Source: Hydrogenophaga sp. IBVHS2
GTDB lineage: Bacteria; Pseudomonadota; Gammaproteobacteria; Burkholderiales; Burkholderiaceae_C
Length of the DNA: 64,000 nt
NCBI RefSeq assembly: GCF_002127215.1
Contig: NZ_NFUT01000004.1
Coordinates: forward strand, 110,592 to 174,591
Reading direction: 5' to 3'
The notes below the pieces were generated by a model. That model made no database searches, was not told where the DNA came from, and worked only from the letters and a program-made list of their open reading frames with translations. Every line of letters begins with the position of its first letter. Positions within the stretch are counted from its first letter, which is position 1. Positions 10,375-19,591 of this stretch are shown piece after piece. The translations under genes and the position numbers were made by a program.

Positions 10375-11046
10375 ATGGGACAGCTCTACCTCGTGCGCCA
10401 CGGCCAGGCCTCCTTCGGGGCCGACGATTACGACCAGCTCAGCGAACTGGGCCGCCGGCAGGCGGTGCAGCTCGGGCGCTACTGGTCACAGCGCGGCTGG
10501 CGGCCCGATGCGGTGCTCATGGGTTCGTTGCGGCGGCATGCCCAGACCTGGGAGGGCATCGCCGAAGGCGCCGGTCTGGACCTGCAACCCCGGGTCTGGC
10601 CGGGCCTGAACGAATACGACAGCCACGCCGTCATCCGCACGGTGCATCCGCATCCGCTGGCCCGGCCTGACACCCCCGAGCTCTACCGCCACCATTTCCG
10701 GCTGCTGCGCGACGGCCTGGCGCAGTGGATGGCCGGCACCGTGAGCCCGGCCGGCATGCCCACCTACGAGGACTTCGTGCGCGGCATCACCGGTGCACTG
10801 GACCATGTGCGCGCCCACCACCAGGGGCAGAAGGTGCTGATCGTCTCGAGCGGCGGCCCCATCTCCACCGCCGTGGGCCATGTGCTGGGCATGAGCCCGG
10901 AGGCCACCATCGAACTCAACATGCGCATCCGCAACAGCGCGGTCAGCGAATTCCAGTTCAACCCCAAACGCCACACGCTGCTGACCTACAACACCCTGCC
11001 GCATCTGGACGATCCGGCGCTGGCAGACTGGATCACCTACGCCTGA
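10375..11046 (+). CDS. Histidine phosphatase superfamily protein
   Basis: A 223-residue protein with the phosphoglycerate-mutase-like signature LYLVRHGQAS at residues 4-13, where the histidine of RHG would be phosphorylated, and a second catalytic histidine region (IVSSGGPISTAVGH, about 159-172). The SGG in place of the usual SHG means the second histidine is substituted or displaced, so activity should be tested rather than assumed. Members dephosphorylate small molecules, nucleotides or proteins. Its 3' end overlaps the convergent creatininase-family gene by 14 bases. Confidence 0.8.
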   Translation: MGQLYLVRHGQASFGADDYDQLSELGRRQAVQLGRYWSQRGWRPDAVLMGSLRRHAQTWEGIAEGAGLDLQPRVWPGLNEYDSHAVIRTVHPHPLARPDTPELYRHHFRLLRDGLAQWMAGTVSPAGMPTYEDFVRGITGALDHVRAHHQGQKVLIVSSGGPISTAVGHVLGMSPEATIELNMRIRNSAVSEFQFNPKRHTLLTYNTLPHLDDPALADWITYA

Positions 11047-11884
11047 GGGTGTCGGGCGGCAGCCGGTCGATCTCGGTCAGCAGCCGGGCCAGGGCCCGGC
11101 CGGCGGCATCGAGCACCGCATGGCCGTCCTCGGCGGTGGCCGCGGCGGCGTTGCCCACGGCACCGGACGGGTTGAGGTCCTGGGTCTGCCAGGCCAGCTT
11201 GGCGCTGCGGCCGTTGCCCAGCACGCTGAAGTCCCGCGCACGCTGTTCACTGCTGGAGCGGAAATCGCCGGCCCGGTCCATGCGCACGCGCTGCGGGTGC
11301 AGGGCGAGCATGAGGGCGGTCTCGATCTCGCCGGCATGGACGCCGAAGCGGTGCTCATGGGCCGAGAAGCGGGTCATCACGTCCTGCCCGCTCGCGTCCA
11401 GCAGCGGCAGGTTGAACCAGCTGCTGGTGTAGACCAGCAGGTCCCGCCGGGCCCGCAGGTCGCGCGCCACCAGGTCCAGGGCGCCCACCTGGCCCCCGTG
11501 GGTGTTGAAGATCAGCAGCTTGCGCACCCCGCTGGCCGCCACTCCTTCGGCGATCTCGGTCCACAGCCGCATCAGGGTCTCGGCCGACAGGCTCAGCGTG
11601 CCCGCAAAGGCCCGGTGCTCCGGGCTGAAGCCTACCGCCTGCACCGGCAGGAACAAGGCCGGCAGATCCCCCGGCAGGTGGGGCAGGCAAGCCTGCACCA
11701 CGGCCTGGGCGATGTCGGCGTCCACGCTCAAGGGGAGGTGCGGGCCGTGCTGTTCGGTGGCCGCCACCGGCAACACGGCGATGGCGCGGTCCAGGTCCAG
11801 GGCGGCGAAATCGTCGGTGACCAGGTCGGCCCAGAAACGGCTGGGCGGCAGGGGAGCGGGCGGGATCGGGGGCATGGGGTGCAT
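11033..11884 (-). CDS. Creatininase family amidohydrolase
   Basis: A 283-residue protein of the creatininase/creatinine amidohydrolase superfamily. Metal-binding motifs are visible: ATEQHGPHLPLSVDAD (about 42-57, supplying Glu, His and Asp ligands), FNTHGGQ and HAGEIETALML. The family includes creatininase, MftE of mycofactocin maturation and ArfB-type formamide hydrolases. No mycofactocin or creatine genes are nearby, so the substrate is unknown. The ATG lies just before a 120-base gap to the divergent dsbD-like gene. Its last 14 bases overlap the end of the histidine phosphatase gene. Confidence 0.85.
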   Translation of the reverse strand: MHPMPPIPPAPLPPSRFWADLVTDDFAALDLDRAIAVLPVAATEQHGPHLPLSVDADIAQAVVQACLPHLPGDLPALFLPVQAVGFSPEHRAFAGTLSLSAETLMRLWTEIAEGVAASGVRKLLIFNTHGGQVGALDLVARDLRARRDLLVYTSSWFNLPLLDASGQDVMTRFSAHEHRFGVHAGEIETALMLALHPQRVRMDRAGDFRSSSEQRARDFSVLGNGRSAKLAWQTQDLNPSGAVGNAAAATAEDGHAVLDAAGRALARLLTEIDRLPPDTLRRR

Positions 11885-12006
11885 CTTACGGTCAGGGGCC
11901 GTCCTGTCGCAGGGGCCCCGTATAGTCGGCAGCCGGCCCGGGAGGAACTCCGTCCGGCTGCGCCGCTCCTACCACCGGGCCTGTCCTGCAGCCCCCGTCA
12001 CTCGCC

Positions 12007-14298
12007 ATGCCACCGACCCTGCCCCGCCCCTTGCCCACCCCCGATGCCCGGCCCACTCTGCGCTGGCCGGCCTGGACCCGCCGGCTCGCGGGTCTGGGTG
12101 CCGGTCTGGCGATGGTGGCGGGTGCCCTCGCGCAGGGCCTGCCGCCGGCGCCGCCGCCCGGAGCGGTGTCGCTGGCCGGTCTGGCCGCCGCCGGCGGCAG
12201 CCGGGTGGTCTCGCCCACCGTGGTGGAGTCACCCCAGGCCCGCGCCGAGCTGCTGGTGCACGCCCCCGCAGGCGCCCGGGCCGGCGCCCGCGTGCAGGCC
12301 GGCCTGCAGATCACCCATGCGCCCGAGTGGCACACCTACTGGAAGAACGCGGGCGACTCCGGCCTGCCCACCGAGCTGCAATGGACGTTGCCGGCGGGGG
12401 TGACGGCCAGCCCCATCGACTGGCCCACACCGCGCAAATTCCCGATCGGCAACCTGGCCAACTACGGCTATGACGGCACGGTGCTGCTGCCGGTCACCCT
12501 GACCGTCGGCCCGGATTTCCGGGGCGATGCCATCGACATCGGGCTGCAGGCCTCGTGGCTGGTGTGCCGGCGCGAGTGCATTCCCGAAGAAGGCCGCTTC
12601 CAGCTGCGCCTGCCGGTGGACGGCAGCATGGCCGGCTCGGCTGCGGCCTTCGACGCGGCACGACAGGCCCGCCCGGCCGACCTGCCCGCCGGCGGCAGCC
12701 AGGTGCAGCCCGAGGCATCCCGCCTGAAGGTGGTGCTTGATGGCCTGCCACGGCCGCTGCGCGGCCAGACACTGGAGTTTTTCCCCGAGACCCCGGGCGT
12801 GATCGAACCGGGCGCTCCCTGGACCCAGGCCTGGGAGGGCGACCGCTGGACCGCCAGCATTCCCCTCTCGCCCCACCGCAGCGACTCGCCGGCGCAGATG
12901 GCGCTGGTGGTGGCCCAGGCCGACGCACCGGGCCAGGGTCCGGGACTGCCCGGCGTGCGGCTGGAGGTGCCGGTGCAGGGCAGCTGGCCGGCGGCAGCCC
13001 CGCTGCCGGCGGCGGTATCGCCCGCCCTGCAGGCTGCACTCGATGCCAATGCCGCCCGCGCCGCCGCCGGCGGTCCGGTGGGCGCCGGTTCGCTCACCTT
13101 CGGCGCGGCGCTGCTGGGCGCACTCATCGGCGGGCTCATCCTCAACCTCATGCCCTGCGTGTTCCCGGTGCTGGCCATCAAGGTGATGGGCTTCACCCGC
13201 CCGGGCACATCGGCGGCCGCCCACCGGGCCCAGGGCCTGGCCTACACCGCCGGCGTGGTGCTCTCGTTCCTGGCCCTGGGAGGTCTGCTGCTGGCGCTGC
13301 GCGCAGCCGGCGAGCAGCTGGGCTGGGGATTCCAGCTGCAGAGTCCCGGCGTGGTGGCGGGGCTGGCGGTGCTGTTCACCCTGATCGGCCTGAACCTGGC
13401 CGGCCTGTTCGAGTTCGGCTCGGTGCTGCCGAGTTCGGTGGCCACCCTGCAGGCCCGACACCCCACCGGCGACGCCTTCCTCACCGGCGTGCTGGCCACC
13501 GCCGTGGCCTCGCCCTGCACCGCACCGTTCATGGGAGCGTCGCTGGGACTGGCGATTGCGCTGCCGGCCTGGCAGGCGCTGGCCATCTTCGCGGTGCTGG
13601 GGCTGGGCATGGCCGTGCCGTACCTGGCTGCGAGCTGGGTGCCGGCGGTGGCCCGCGCGCTGCCGCGTCCGGGGGCCTGGATGGAACGGTTCCGCCAGTT
13701 CATGGCCTTTCCGATGTTCGCCACCGTGGTCTGGCTGCTGTGGGTGCTGGGTCAGCAGACCGGCATCGACGGTGCCGCCGGTCTGCTGATGCTGCTGGTG
13801 GCGCTGGCGCTGCTGGTCTGGACCCTGAAGCTGCACGGACGCAGCCGCCTGGTGCTGGGCGGCCTGTCGCTCGCCGGTCTGCTGTGGCTGGGGGTGACGG
13901 TGGGGCCGGGCGTGATGCGGCCGATGGAAGCCACGGCGGCCACCGGCACGGCCCGCGACGGGGTCTGGGAGGCTTGGTCGCCCGAGGTGCAGGCCCGGTA
14001 CCTGGCCGAAGGCCGACCGGTGTTCGTCGACTTCACCGCCGCCTGGTGCGTGACCTGCCAGTTCAACAAGCGCACCACGCTGGCCGACGCCTCGCTGCTG
14101 GCCGACATGGCGGGCAAGAACATGGCCCTGCTGCGGGCCGACTGGACCCGGCGCGACCCGGCGGTGACCCAGGCCCTGGCCGGGCTGGGCCGCAACGGGG
14201 TGCCGGTGTATGCGATCTACAAGAACGGGCAGGCCCCGGTGGTGCTGTCCGAAGTGCTGAGCGTGGAGGAGGTCCGCGCGGCGCTGGCACCGCTCTGA
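12007..14298 (+). CDS. DsbD-type protein-disulfide reductase (ScsB-like)
   Basis: A 763-residue inner-membrane electron carrier passing reducing power from cytoplasmic thioredoxin to periplasmic thiol proteins. A hydrophobic leader is at about 28-43. The periplasmic N-terminal domain contains a CRREC motif (C187, C191). The membrane domain (about 360-640) has the redox cysteines C384 in [12 protein letters not shown] and C504 in ASPCTAPF. The C-terminal thioredoxin domain has AWCVTC (C681, C684). All three cysteine pairs expected of DsbD are thus present. The N-terminal domain is longer than in E. coli DsbD and resembles the ScsB-like branch. A -10-like TATAGT lies at 11921-11926. A periplasmic redoxin follows 48 bases downstream and is a likely partner. 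Confidence 0.88.
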   Translation: MPPTLPRPLPTPDARPTLRWPAWTRRLAGLGAGLAMVAGALAQGLPPAPPPGAVSLAGLAAAGGSRVVSPTVVESPQARAELLVHAPAGARAGARVQAGLQITHAPEWHTYWKNAGDSGLPTELQWTLPAGVTASPIDWPTPRKFPIGNLANYGYDGTVLLPVTLTVGPDFRGDAIDIGLQASWLVCRRECIPEEGRFQLRLPVDGSMAGSAAAFDAARQARPADLPAGGSQVQPEASRLKVVLDGLPRPLRGQTLEFFPETPGVIEPGAPWTQAWEGDRWTASIPLSPHRSDSPAQMALVVAQADAPGQGPGLPGVRLEVPVQGSWPAAAPLPAAVSPALQAALDANAARAAAGGPVGAGSLTFGAALLGALIGGLILNLMPCVFPVLAIKVMGFTRPGTSAAAHRAQGLAYTAGVVLSFLALGGLLLALRAAGEQLGWGFQLQSPGVVAGLAVLFTLIGLNLAGLFEFGSVLPSSVATLQARHPTGDAFLTGVLATAVASPCTAPFMGASLGLAIALPAWQALAIFAVLGLGMAVPYLAASWVPAVARALPRPGAWMERFRQFMAFPMFATVVWLLWVLGQQTGIDGAAGLLMLLVALALLVWTLKLHGRSRLVLGGLSLAGLLWLGVTVGPGVMRPMEATAATGTARDGVWEAWSPEVQARYLAEGRPVFVDFTAAWCVTCQFNKRTTLADASLLADMAGKNMALLRADWTRRDPAVTQALAGLGRNGVPVYAIYKNGQAPVVLSEVLSVEEVRAALAPL

Positions 14299-14346
14299 CG
14301 GGGCCGGCGGCGTGTCATTCCAACGATTCATTTCAGGAGCTGTCAC

Positions 14347-14973
14347 ATGCAACGCCGTCCCCTGCTGATCGCAGGCGCCCTCGCCCCCATCGCCACCCTG
14401 GCACCGCTGCCTGCCCGGGCCGCCGCCACCGTGGGCCAGCCCGCCCCCGACTTCACCCTGATGGACACCGCCGGCAAGCCGGTGAAGCTGTCGGACTTCA
14501 AGGGCCGCGCCGTGGTGCTGGAATGGACCAACCCGAGCTGCCCGTTCGTGAAGAAGCACTACCAGGGCAACATGCAGTCGCTGCAGAAGGATGCAGCCAG
14601 CAAGAACATCGCCTGGCTGGTGATCAACTCCACCGCCGAGAGCAGTCCGGACTACCTGCCGCCGGCGCGGCTGGGCCAGTGGATCGCCGAACAGAAGGCC
14701 GCCCCCACCGCCACGCTGCTGGACGAAAGCGGCAAGGCCGGCGAGGCCTTTGCTGCGCGCGTCACGCCGCACATGTACATCGTCAATGCCCAGGGTGTGC
14801 TGGTGTATGCCGGCGGCATCGACAGCATCGCCTCGGCCCGGGTCGAAGACATCCCCAAGGCGGTGCCCTACATCCAGCAGGCCATGGCCGAGATCGCCGC
14901 CGGAAAGCCGCTGAGCCAGACCACCACCCGGCCCTACGGCTGCACCATCAAGTACAAGGGCAGCGCCGCCTGA
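14347..14973 (+). CDS. Exported redoxin (AhpC/TSA-like) family protein
   Basis: A 208-residue thioredoxin-fold protein with an N-terminal export signal starting [12 protein letters not shown], whose twin arginines are compatible with Tat but could also be Sec, ending near ARAAA (27). The fold begins at [11 protein letters not shown]. In place of a CxxC motif there is a single cysteine, C65, in [12 protein letters not shown], as in peroxiredoxin-like proteins. A second cysteine, C199, lies near the C-terminus. It is preceded by AGGAG and follows the DsbD-type reductase by 48 bases, so it is probably reduced by it in the periplasm. The exact role is unknown. Confidence 0.8.
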   Translation: MQRRPLLIAGALAPIATLAPLPARAAATVGQPAPDFTLMDTAGKPVKLSDFKGRAVVLEWTNPSCPFVKKHYQGNMQSLQKDAASKNIAWLVINSTAESSPDYLPPARLGQWIAEQKAAPTATLLDESGKAGEAFAARVTPHMYIVNAQGVLVYAGGIDSIASARVEDIPKAVPYIQQAMAEIAAGKPLSQTTTRPYGCTIKYKGSAA

Positions 14974-15038
14974 CCGGTGCGGGGCGGCCCCGGGCCGTGT
15001 GGATAATGGGCCGGATACCCCCAGTCACGGAACCGCCC

Positions 15039-16142
15039 ATGTCCTTTGCTCCCCTGAAGAACGACACCTTCCTGCGGGCCTGCCTGCGCCAGGCCACCGA
15101 CCACACCCCGGTGTGGCTCATGCGCCAGGCGGGCCGCTACCTGCCGGAATACTGCGCCACCCGCGCCAAGGCCGGCAGCTTCATGGGACTGGCCACCAAC
15201 GTCGACTACGCCACCGAGGTCACGCTGCAGCCGCTGGAGCGCTATCCGCTCGATGCGGCCATCCTGTTCTCCGACATCCTCACCGTGCCCGACGCCATGG
15301 GCCTGGGGCTGTCGTTTGCCGTGGGCGAAGGCCCCCGGTTCGCGCGCACCGTGCGCACCGAAGCCGACGTGGCCACGCTGGCCGTGCCGGACATGGACCA
15401 GCTTCGCTATGTGTTCGACGCGGTCACCTCCATCCGCCGGGCCCTCGATGGCCGCGTGCCCCTGATCGGGTTCTCCGGCAGCCCCTGGACGCTGGCCTGC
15501 TACATGGTCGAGGGCGGTGGCTCGGACGACTACCGGCTGGTGAAGTCGCTCATGTACAGCCGCCCGGACCTGATGCACCGCATCCTGGCGGTCAATGCCG
15601 ACGCCGTGGCCGCCTACCTCAATGCCCAGATCGAGGCCGGTGCGCAGGCCGTCATGGTGTTCGACAGCTGGGGCGGCGTGCTGGCCGATGGCGCCTTCCA
15701 GGCGTTCAGCCTGGCCTACACCCGCCGGGTGCTGGCCCAGCTGCACCGCACCCACGAGGGCGTGGAGATTCCCCGCATCGTGTTCACCAAGGGCGGCGGC
15801 CTGTGGCTGGACGACATGAAGTCGCTCGACTGCCATGCCCTCGGCCTGGACTGGACCGTCAACCTGGGCCGCGCCCGGGCCCTGGTGGGCGAGGGCCCGC
15901 AAGGCAAGGCGCTGCAGGGCAACATCGACCCCAACGTGCTGTTCGCACCGCCGGCGGCCATCCAGGCCCAGGTGGAGCAGGTGCTGGAGAGCTTCGGCAC
16001 GCCGCACCGGGGCGAAGGCCCGGGCGCCACGCACATCTTCAACCTGGGCCATGGCATCAGCCAGTTCACCCCGCCGGAGCATGTGTCGGCGCTGGTGGAG
16101 GCGGTGCACACGCACTCGCGCCGCATGCGGGCACGCCCCTGA
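15039..16142 (+). CDS. hemE: Uroporphyrinogen decarboxylase
   Basis: A 367-residue cytoplasmic enzyme that decarboxylates the four acetate groups of uroporphyrinogen III to give coproporphyrinogen III in heme synthesis. Diagnostic motifs are [13 protein letters not shown] near the N-terminus, which holds the substrate-binding arginines, [14 protein letters not shown] with the catalytic aspartate, and [19 protein letters not shown]. The length matches the family. The ATG at 15039 gives the standard N-terminus [25 protein letters not shown] (15002-15007) could be its -10. No other heme gene is adjacent. Confidence 0.97.
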   Translation: MSFAPLKNDTFLRACLRQATDHTPVWLMRQAGRYLPEYCATRAKAGSFMGLATNVDYATEVTLQPLERYPLDAAILFSDILTVPDAMGLGLSFAVGEGPRFARTVRTEADVATLAVPDMDQLRYVFDAVTSIRRALDGRVPLIGFSGSPWTLACYMVEGGGSDDYRLVKSLMYSRPDLMHRILAVNADAVAAYLNAQIEAGAQAVMVFDSWGGVLADGAFQAFSLAYTRRVLAQLHRTHEGVEIPRIVFTKGGGLWLDDMKSLDCHALGLDWTVNLGRARALVGEGPQGKALQGNIDPNVLFAPPAAIQAQVEQVLESFGTPHRGEGPGATHIFNLGHGISQFTPPEHVSALVEAVHTHSRRMRARP

Positions 16143-16475
16143 AAACGGGCCCGTACCATAAAAACGGGCCAAAAAATCACTTGACACGCCTCACTTATGC
16201 ACAAAACTTGTGCTGCGGTGCGACAGACCTGGCGATGTGCCCCGGACCGGCTCACTCCCCCGGCAGTATCGCCAAGTTGTTGATTTCATTGGACTTTGCA
16301 GATTGCCGATTTTGAAGGCAGTCTAAGAAAACCCTTGATTTTCAAGGCTTCTGTCGGGTCGGACACGAACTATCAACAAAGTTATCCACAGAAGCTCTGG
16401 ATATGTTTCCGGCGGTTGAAAAATCAAGCACTTAGCGCCGATTTCGCCGTACCGGGTGAGGTGTAGGACCTGATC
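16143..16475. other. AT-rich intergenic region between hemE and priA
   Basis: This 333-base stretch is much richer in A/T than its surroundings and has no coding signal. Visible elements in order: a hairpin GGCCCGT/ACGGGCC (16148-16154 and 16164-16170) just after hemE; a consensus -35 TTGACA (16181-16186) with no good -10; the palindrome GCACAA-AAC-TTGTGC (16199-16213); a hairpin CCTTGA-TTT-TCAAGG (16333-16347); and a perfect DnaA box TTATCCACA (16382-16390). It should include the priA promoter. The clustering may be coincidental, but it could also hide a small RNA. Confidence 0.5.
16382..16390 (+). promoter_or_regulatory. DnaA box (perfect consensus)
   Basis: TTATCCACA matches the high-affinity DnaA binding site exactly. 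It lies in the AT-rich space 85 bases before priA. It is the only perfect copy I noticed in this spacer, so it is more likely a regulatory or titration site than an origin. Confidence 0.55.
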
Positions 16476-18551
16476 ATGGAAGCCTGGCCCAGCGTTCTGG
16501 TGGCCACCCCGGTGCACAGCGGACTGGGGGAAGTCCTGAGCTACCGACACCCCGCCGTGTTGCCTGCAGGCACCCTGGTCCGGGTGCCCCTGGGCGCGCG
16601 GGACGTGCTGGGCATCGTGCGGGACTGCGCCGACAGCCCCCCCGCCGATCTGGACCTGGCCAGCGCCCGGCCGGTGTCCGGCGTGCTGGATGCGTTGCCC
16701 CCGCTGTCGGCGGGCTGGCTGCAGCTGGTGCGCTTTGCCGGCCAGTACTACCAGCGCAGCATGGGCGAGGTGGCGCTGGGCAGCCTGCCGCCCCCGCTGC
16801 GCGACCTGGACACCGTGCAGCTGGCCCGGCGGCTCAAGCGGCTGGACAAGCACCTGTCCGGACCGACCGACAGCCACGACACCCCACCAGCCCTGCACCC
16901 CGAGCAGTCCGCGGCGCTGGCCGGGCTGCAGTCCGCCGACCGGCCGGTGCTGCTGTTCGGCGCCACCGGCAGCGGCAAGACCGAGGTGTACCTGCAGGCC
17001 GCCGACGCCGAGCTGGCCGCCCGACCGGATGCCCAGGTGCTGGTACTGGTGCCCGAGATCAACCTCACGCCGCAACTCGAATCCCGCCTGCGGGCCCGGT
17101 TCGACACCCGCTTCGGCGCCGGCGCAGTGGTCTGTCTGCACAGCGGCCTGACGCCGGCGCAGCGCCTGGCCAGCTGGCTGGCGGCCCACACCGGCCGGGC
17201 CCGCATCGTGCTGGGCACGCGCATGGCGGTGTTCGCCAGCCTGCCCGGCCTGCGGCTGATCGTGGTCGACGAGGAACACGACCCCAGCTACAAGAGCCAG
17301 GACGGCGCACGCTACTCGGCGCGCGACCTGGCGGTCTACCGGGCCAAGGTGGAGGGTTGCCGGGTGGTGCTGGGGTCGGCCACGCCATCGCTGGAGAGCT
17401 GGCATGCGGCCGAGCAGGGCCGCTACCGGCGGCTCTTGATGCCGGCGCGCATCGGCGGCGGCAGCCTGCCGCGCCTGCGGCTGGTCGACATGAACCACCA
17501 GCCCAAGGGCGCTGCGCTGGCCCCGCCGCTGCTGCAGGCCATGACCGAACGGGTGGCACGCGGCGAGCAGTGCCTGGTGCTGCTCAACCGGCGGGGTTAT
17601 GCCCCGGTGCTGGCCTGCCATGCCTGCGGCTGGAAAAGCGGCTGTCCGCATTGCAGCGCTTACCGGGTGTTCCACAAGATCGACCGCACGCTGCGGTGCC
17701 ACCACTGCGGCACCGCCAGCCGGGTGCCCCGGGCCTGCCCGGACTGCGGCAATCTGGACATTGCCCCGGTGGGGCGCGGCACCGAGCAGCTGGAAGAACA
17801 GCTGGGCGAGCTGCTGGTCGATGTGCGCCGCCCCGACGGCTCGCCGGCACGGGTGGCCCGCATGGACGCCGATTCCACCCGGCTCAAGGGAGCGCTGCAG
17901 GCCCAGCTCGATGCCCTGCACAGCGGCGAGGTGGACGTGCTGGTGGGCACCCAGATGGTGGCCAAGGGGCACGATTTCCGGCGCATCACCCTGGTGGCGG
18001 CACTCAACGCCGACGCCGCGCTGTTCGCCAGCGATCACCGGGCCCCCGAACGGCTGTTCGCCCTGCTGCTGCAGGCCGGTGGCCGGGCCGGACGGGACGC
18101 CCAGCACAGCGGGGCCAGCGAGCTGTGGGTGCAGACCTGGCACCCGGCGCACCCGTTGTTCGGCCATCTGAAAACCCACGACTTCGCCGGCTTCGCCGCC
18201 GCCGAACTGGCCGAGCGCGAAGCCGCCGGCATGCCGCCCTTCGCCCACCAGGCGCTGCTGCGGGCCGACGCCCGCACCCAGGAGGCGGCGCAGGGGTTTC
18301 TGAATGCGGCCGCGCGTGCCGCCGCGGGCCTGCCGGGTGCCGAGGAGGTCACCCTCTATCCGGCGGTGCCGCTGACCATCCAGCGCGTGGCCAATGTGGA
18401 GCGGGCGCAACTGCTGATCGAAGCCGTCTCCCGGCCGGTGCTGCAGCGGTTCCTGGCGGCCTGGCAGCCCGCCCTGCTGGCCTGCCGCAGCGATCCGGCG
18501 GCGCGGGGCCTGCTGCGCTTTGCGGTGGATGTGGACCCGCTGGCGCTCTGA
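16476..18551 (+). CDS. priA: Primosomal protein N', replication restart helicase PriA
   Basis: A 691-residue 3'-5' DNA helicase that recognises stalled forks and reloads the replisome. The N-terminal DNA-binding domain is followed by helicase motif I GATGSGKT (162-169), the DEEH box (about 264-267) and LGSATPSLES. The zinc-binding insertion has paired cysteines (CHACG, CPHC, CHHCG, CPDCG). Motif V/VI elements VGTQMVAKGHDF and LLQAGGRAGRD follow. Length is slightly shorter than E. coli PriA (732). The ATG follows an AT-rich region carrying a DnaA box. The next gene is convergent, so priA is probably monocistronic. Confidence 0.96.
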   Translation: MEAWPSVLVATPVHSGLGEVLSYRHPAVLPAGTLVRVPLGARDVLGIVRDCADSPPADLDLASARPVSGVLDALPPLSAGWLQLVRFAGQYYQRSMGEVALGSLPPPLRDLDTVQLARRLKRLDKHLSGPTDSHDTPPALHPEQSAALAGLQSADRPVLLFGATGSGKTEVYLQAADAELAARPDAQVLVLVPEINLTPQLESRLRARFDTRFGAGAVVCLHSGLTPAQRLASWLAAHTGRARIVLGTRMAVFASLPGLRLIVVDEEHDPSYKSQDGARYSARDLAVYRAKVEGCRVVLGSATPSLESWHAAEQGRYRRLLMPARIGGGSLPRLRLVDMNHQPKGAALAPPLLQAMTERVARGEQCLVLLNRRGYAPVLACHACGWKSGCPHCSAYRVFHKIDRTLRCHHCGTASRVPRACPDCGNLDIAPVGRGTEQLEEQLGELLVDVRRPDGSPARVARMDADSTRLKGALQAQLDALHSGEVDVLVGTQMVAKGHDFRRITLVAALNADAALFASDHRAPERLFALLLQAGGRAGRDAQHSGASELWVQTWHPAHPLFGHLKTHDFAGFAAAELAEREAAGMPPFAHQALLRADARTQEAAQGFLNAAARAAAGLPGAEEVTLYPAVPLTIQRVANVERAQLLIEAVSRPVLQRFLAAWQPALLACRSDPAARGLLRFAVDVDPLAL

Positions 18552-18561
18552 GGCGGCGAAC

Positions 18562-19524
18562 TCAGGTCAGCAGGTTGACTGCTGCCGAGAAGGTCAGGAA
18601 CGAGACCGATGTGGACACCAGGATGATGCGTGCGATGCGGCCGTTGTCGGCGCCGAACCGCTCGGCCAGCAGCGAGACGTTGCTGGCACTCGGCAGCGCG
18701 GCAATCAGCACCATCACGGTCAGCGCCGCCGGCTCCAGCGGCACACCCAGCTGCATGGCACCCATGCCCACGCCCAGCACCAGCAGGGGGTGCAGGAAGA
18801 GCTTCATGAGCGCCACCGGCACATAGTCGGACAAGGGCATGGGGTGGTTGGCCTGCATCTGGGAGCGGGCCAGCACCGCACCGATGGTGAACAGGGCCAC
18901 CGGCGAAGCCGCATCGGCCAGCAGCCAGACGGTTTTCTCGACCGGCGCGGGGAAACGGAAGTCCACCGCCGAGGCGGCTGCACCCAGCAGCACCGACCAG
19001 GACATCGGATTGGACAGCACGCCCCGCAAGGCCTTGCGGCCCGCATCCAGCATGGCATGCACGCCATCGCCCTGGGCGTCGTCCAGCCGGGACAGCGCGA
19101 TGCACAGCGACGAGGTGACCACCATGTCGACCACCATCACCACGATCACCGTGCCCACCGCCTGCGGGCCCAGCAGAGCCGCCAGCAGCGGCACGCCCAT
19201 GAAGCCGGTGTTGGGAAACGCGGCCACCAGCGCCCCCAGCGCGCCGTCGTTCCAGCGGATGCGCTCGTTGAGCGTGATGACCAGGGCAAAGGTCACCATC
19301 AGCAGCGCACAGAACAGGTAGACGCCGAACACGGCGGCATCGAGCAGCTGGGCGATCGGCGTGGTGGAGCCGAACCGGAACAGCATGCAGGGCAGCGCGA
19401 AGAACAGCACGAAGCCGTTCAGGCCAGGAATGGCTTCCAGCGGCAGCAGCTTGCGGCGGGCGGCGATGTAGCCGGCCAGCACCAGTGCAAAGAAGGGGAA
19501 AGTGACGATCAGGACGTTGAGCAC
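18562..19524 (-). CDS. AEC family transporter (auxin-efflux-carrier type)
   Basis: A 320-residue inner-membrane protein with about ten hydrophobic segments in two five-helix halves, as in the AEC/bile-acid-sodium-symporter-like fold. Typical features are the start VLNVLIVTFPFFALVLAGY, FPNTGFMGVPL in the first half, and NPMSWSVLLG in the middle. Substrates in the family are mostly organic acids such as malate or malonate, and many are unknown. The GTG at 19524 gives the usual family start; an upstream in-frame GTG at 19554 would add ten residues. It diverges from rep across a short gap. Confidence 0.85.
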   Translation of the reverse strand: MLNVLIVTFPFFALVLAGYIAARRKLLPLEAIPGLNGFVLFFALPCMLFRFGSTTPIAQLLDAAVFGVYLFCALLMVTFALVITLNERIRWNDGALGALVAAFPNTGFMGVPLLAALLGPQAVGTVIVVMVVDMVVTSSLCIALSRLDDAQGDGVHAMLDAGRKALRGVLSNPMSWSVLLGAAASAVDFRFPAPVEKTVWLLADAASPVALFTIGAVLARSQMQANHPMPLSDYVPVALMKLFLHPLLVLGVGMGAMQLGVPLEPAALTVMVLIAALPSASNVSLLAERFGADNGRIARIILVSTSVSFLTFSAAVNLLT

Positions 19525-19591
19525 GGACGGGATTGTCTCAGCAGCGCCGGACACCCCCCGGTATCATCGACGGCTTTGCCCGAGAGCCCCG

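Noticed and set aside
11033-11046. 14-base overlap of the convergent histidine phosphatase and creatininase-family genes
   Set aside because: Short tail-to-tail overlaps are common in compact genomes and both proteins keep normal ends; no sign of function.
11033-11884. Mycofactocin maturation factor MftE
   Set aside because: Same superfamily, but no mft genes are nearby and the organism type makes it unlikely.
16148-16176. Rho-independent terminator of hemE
   Set aside because: The stem is followed by A residues on the plus strand rather than T, so it does not fit an intrinsic terminator for hemE.
16143-16475. Chromosomal replication origin
   Set aside because: Only one perfect DnaA box and no dnaA, dnaN, parA or gidA genes nearby; a single box does not define an origin.
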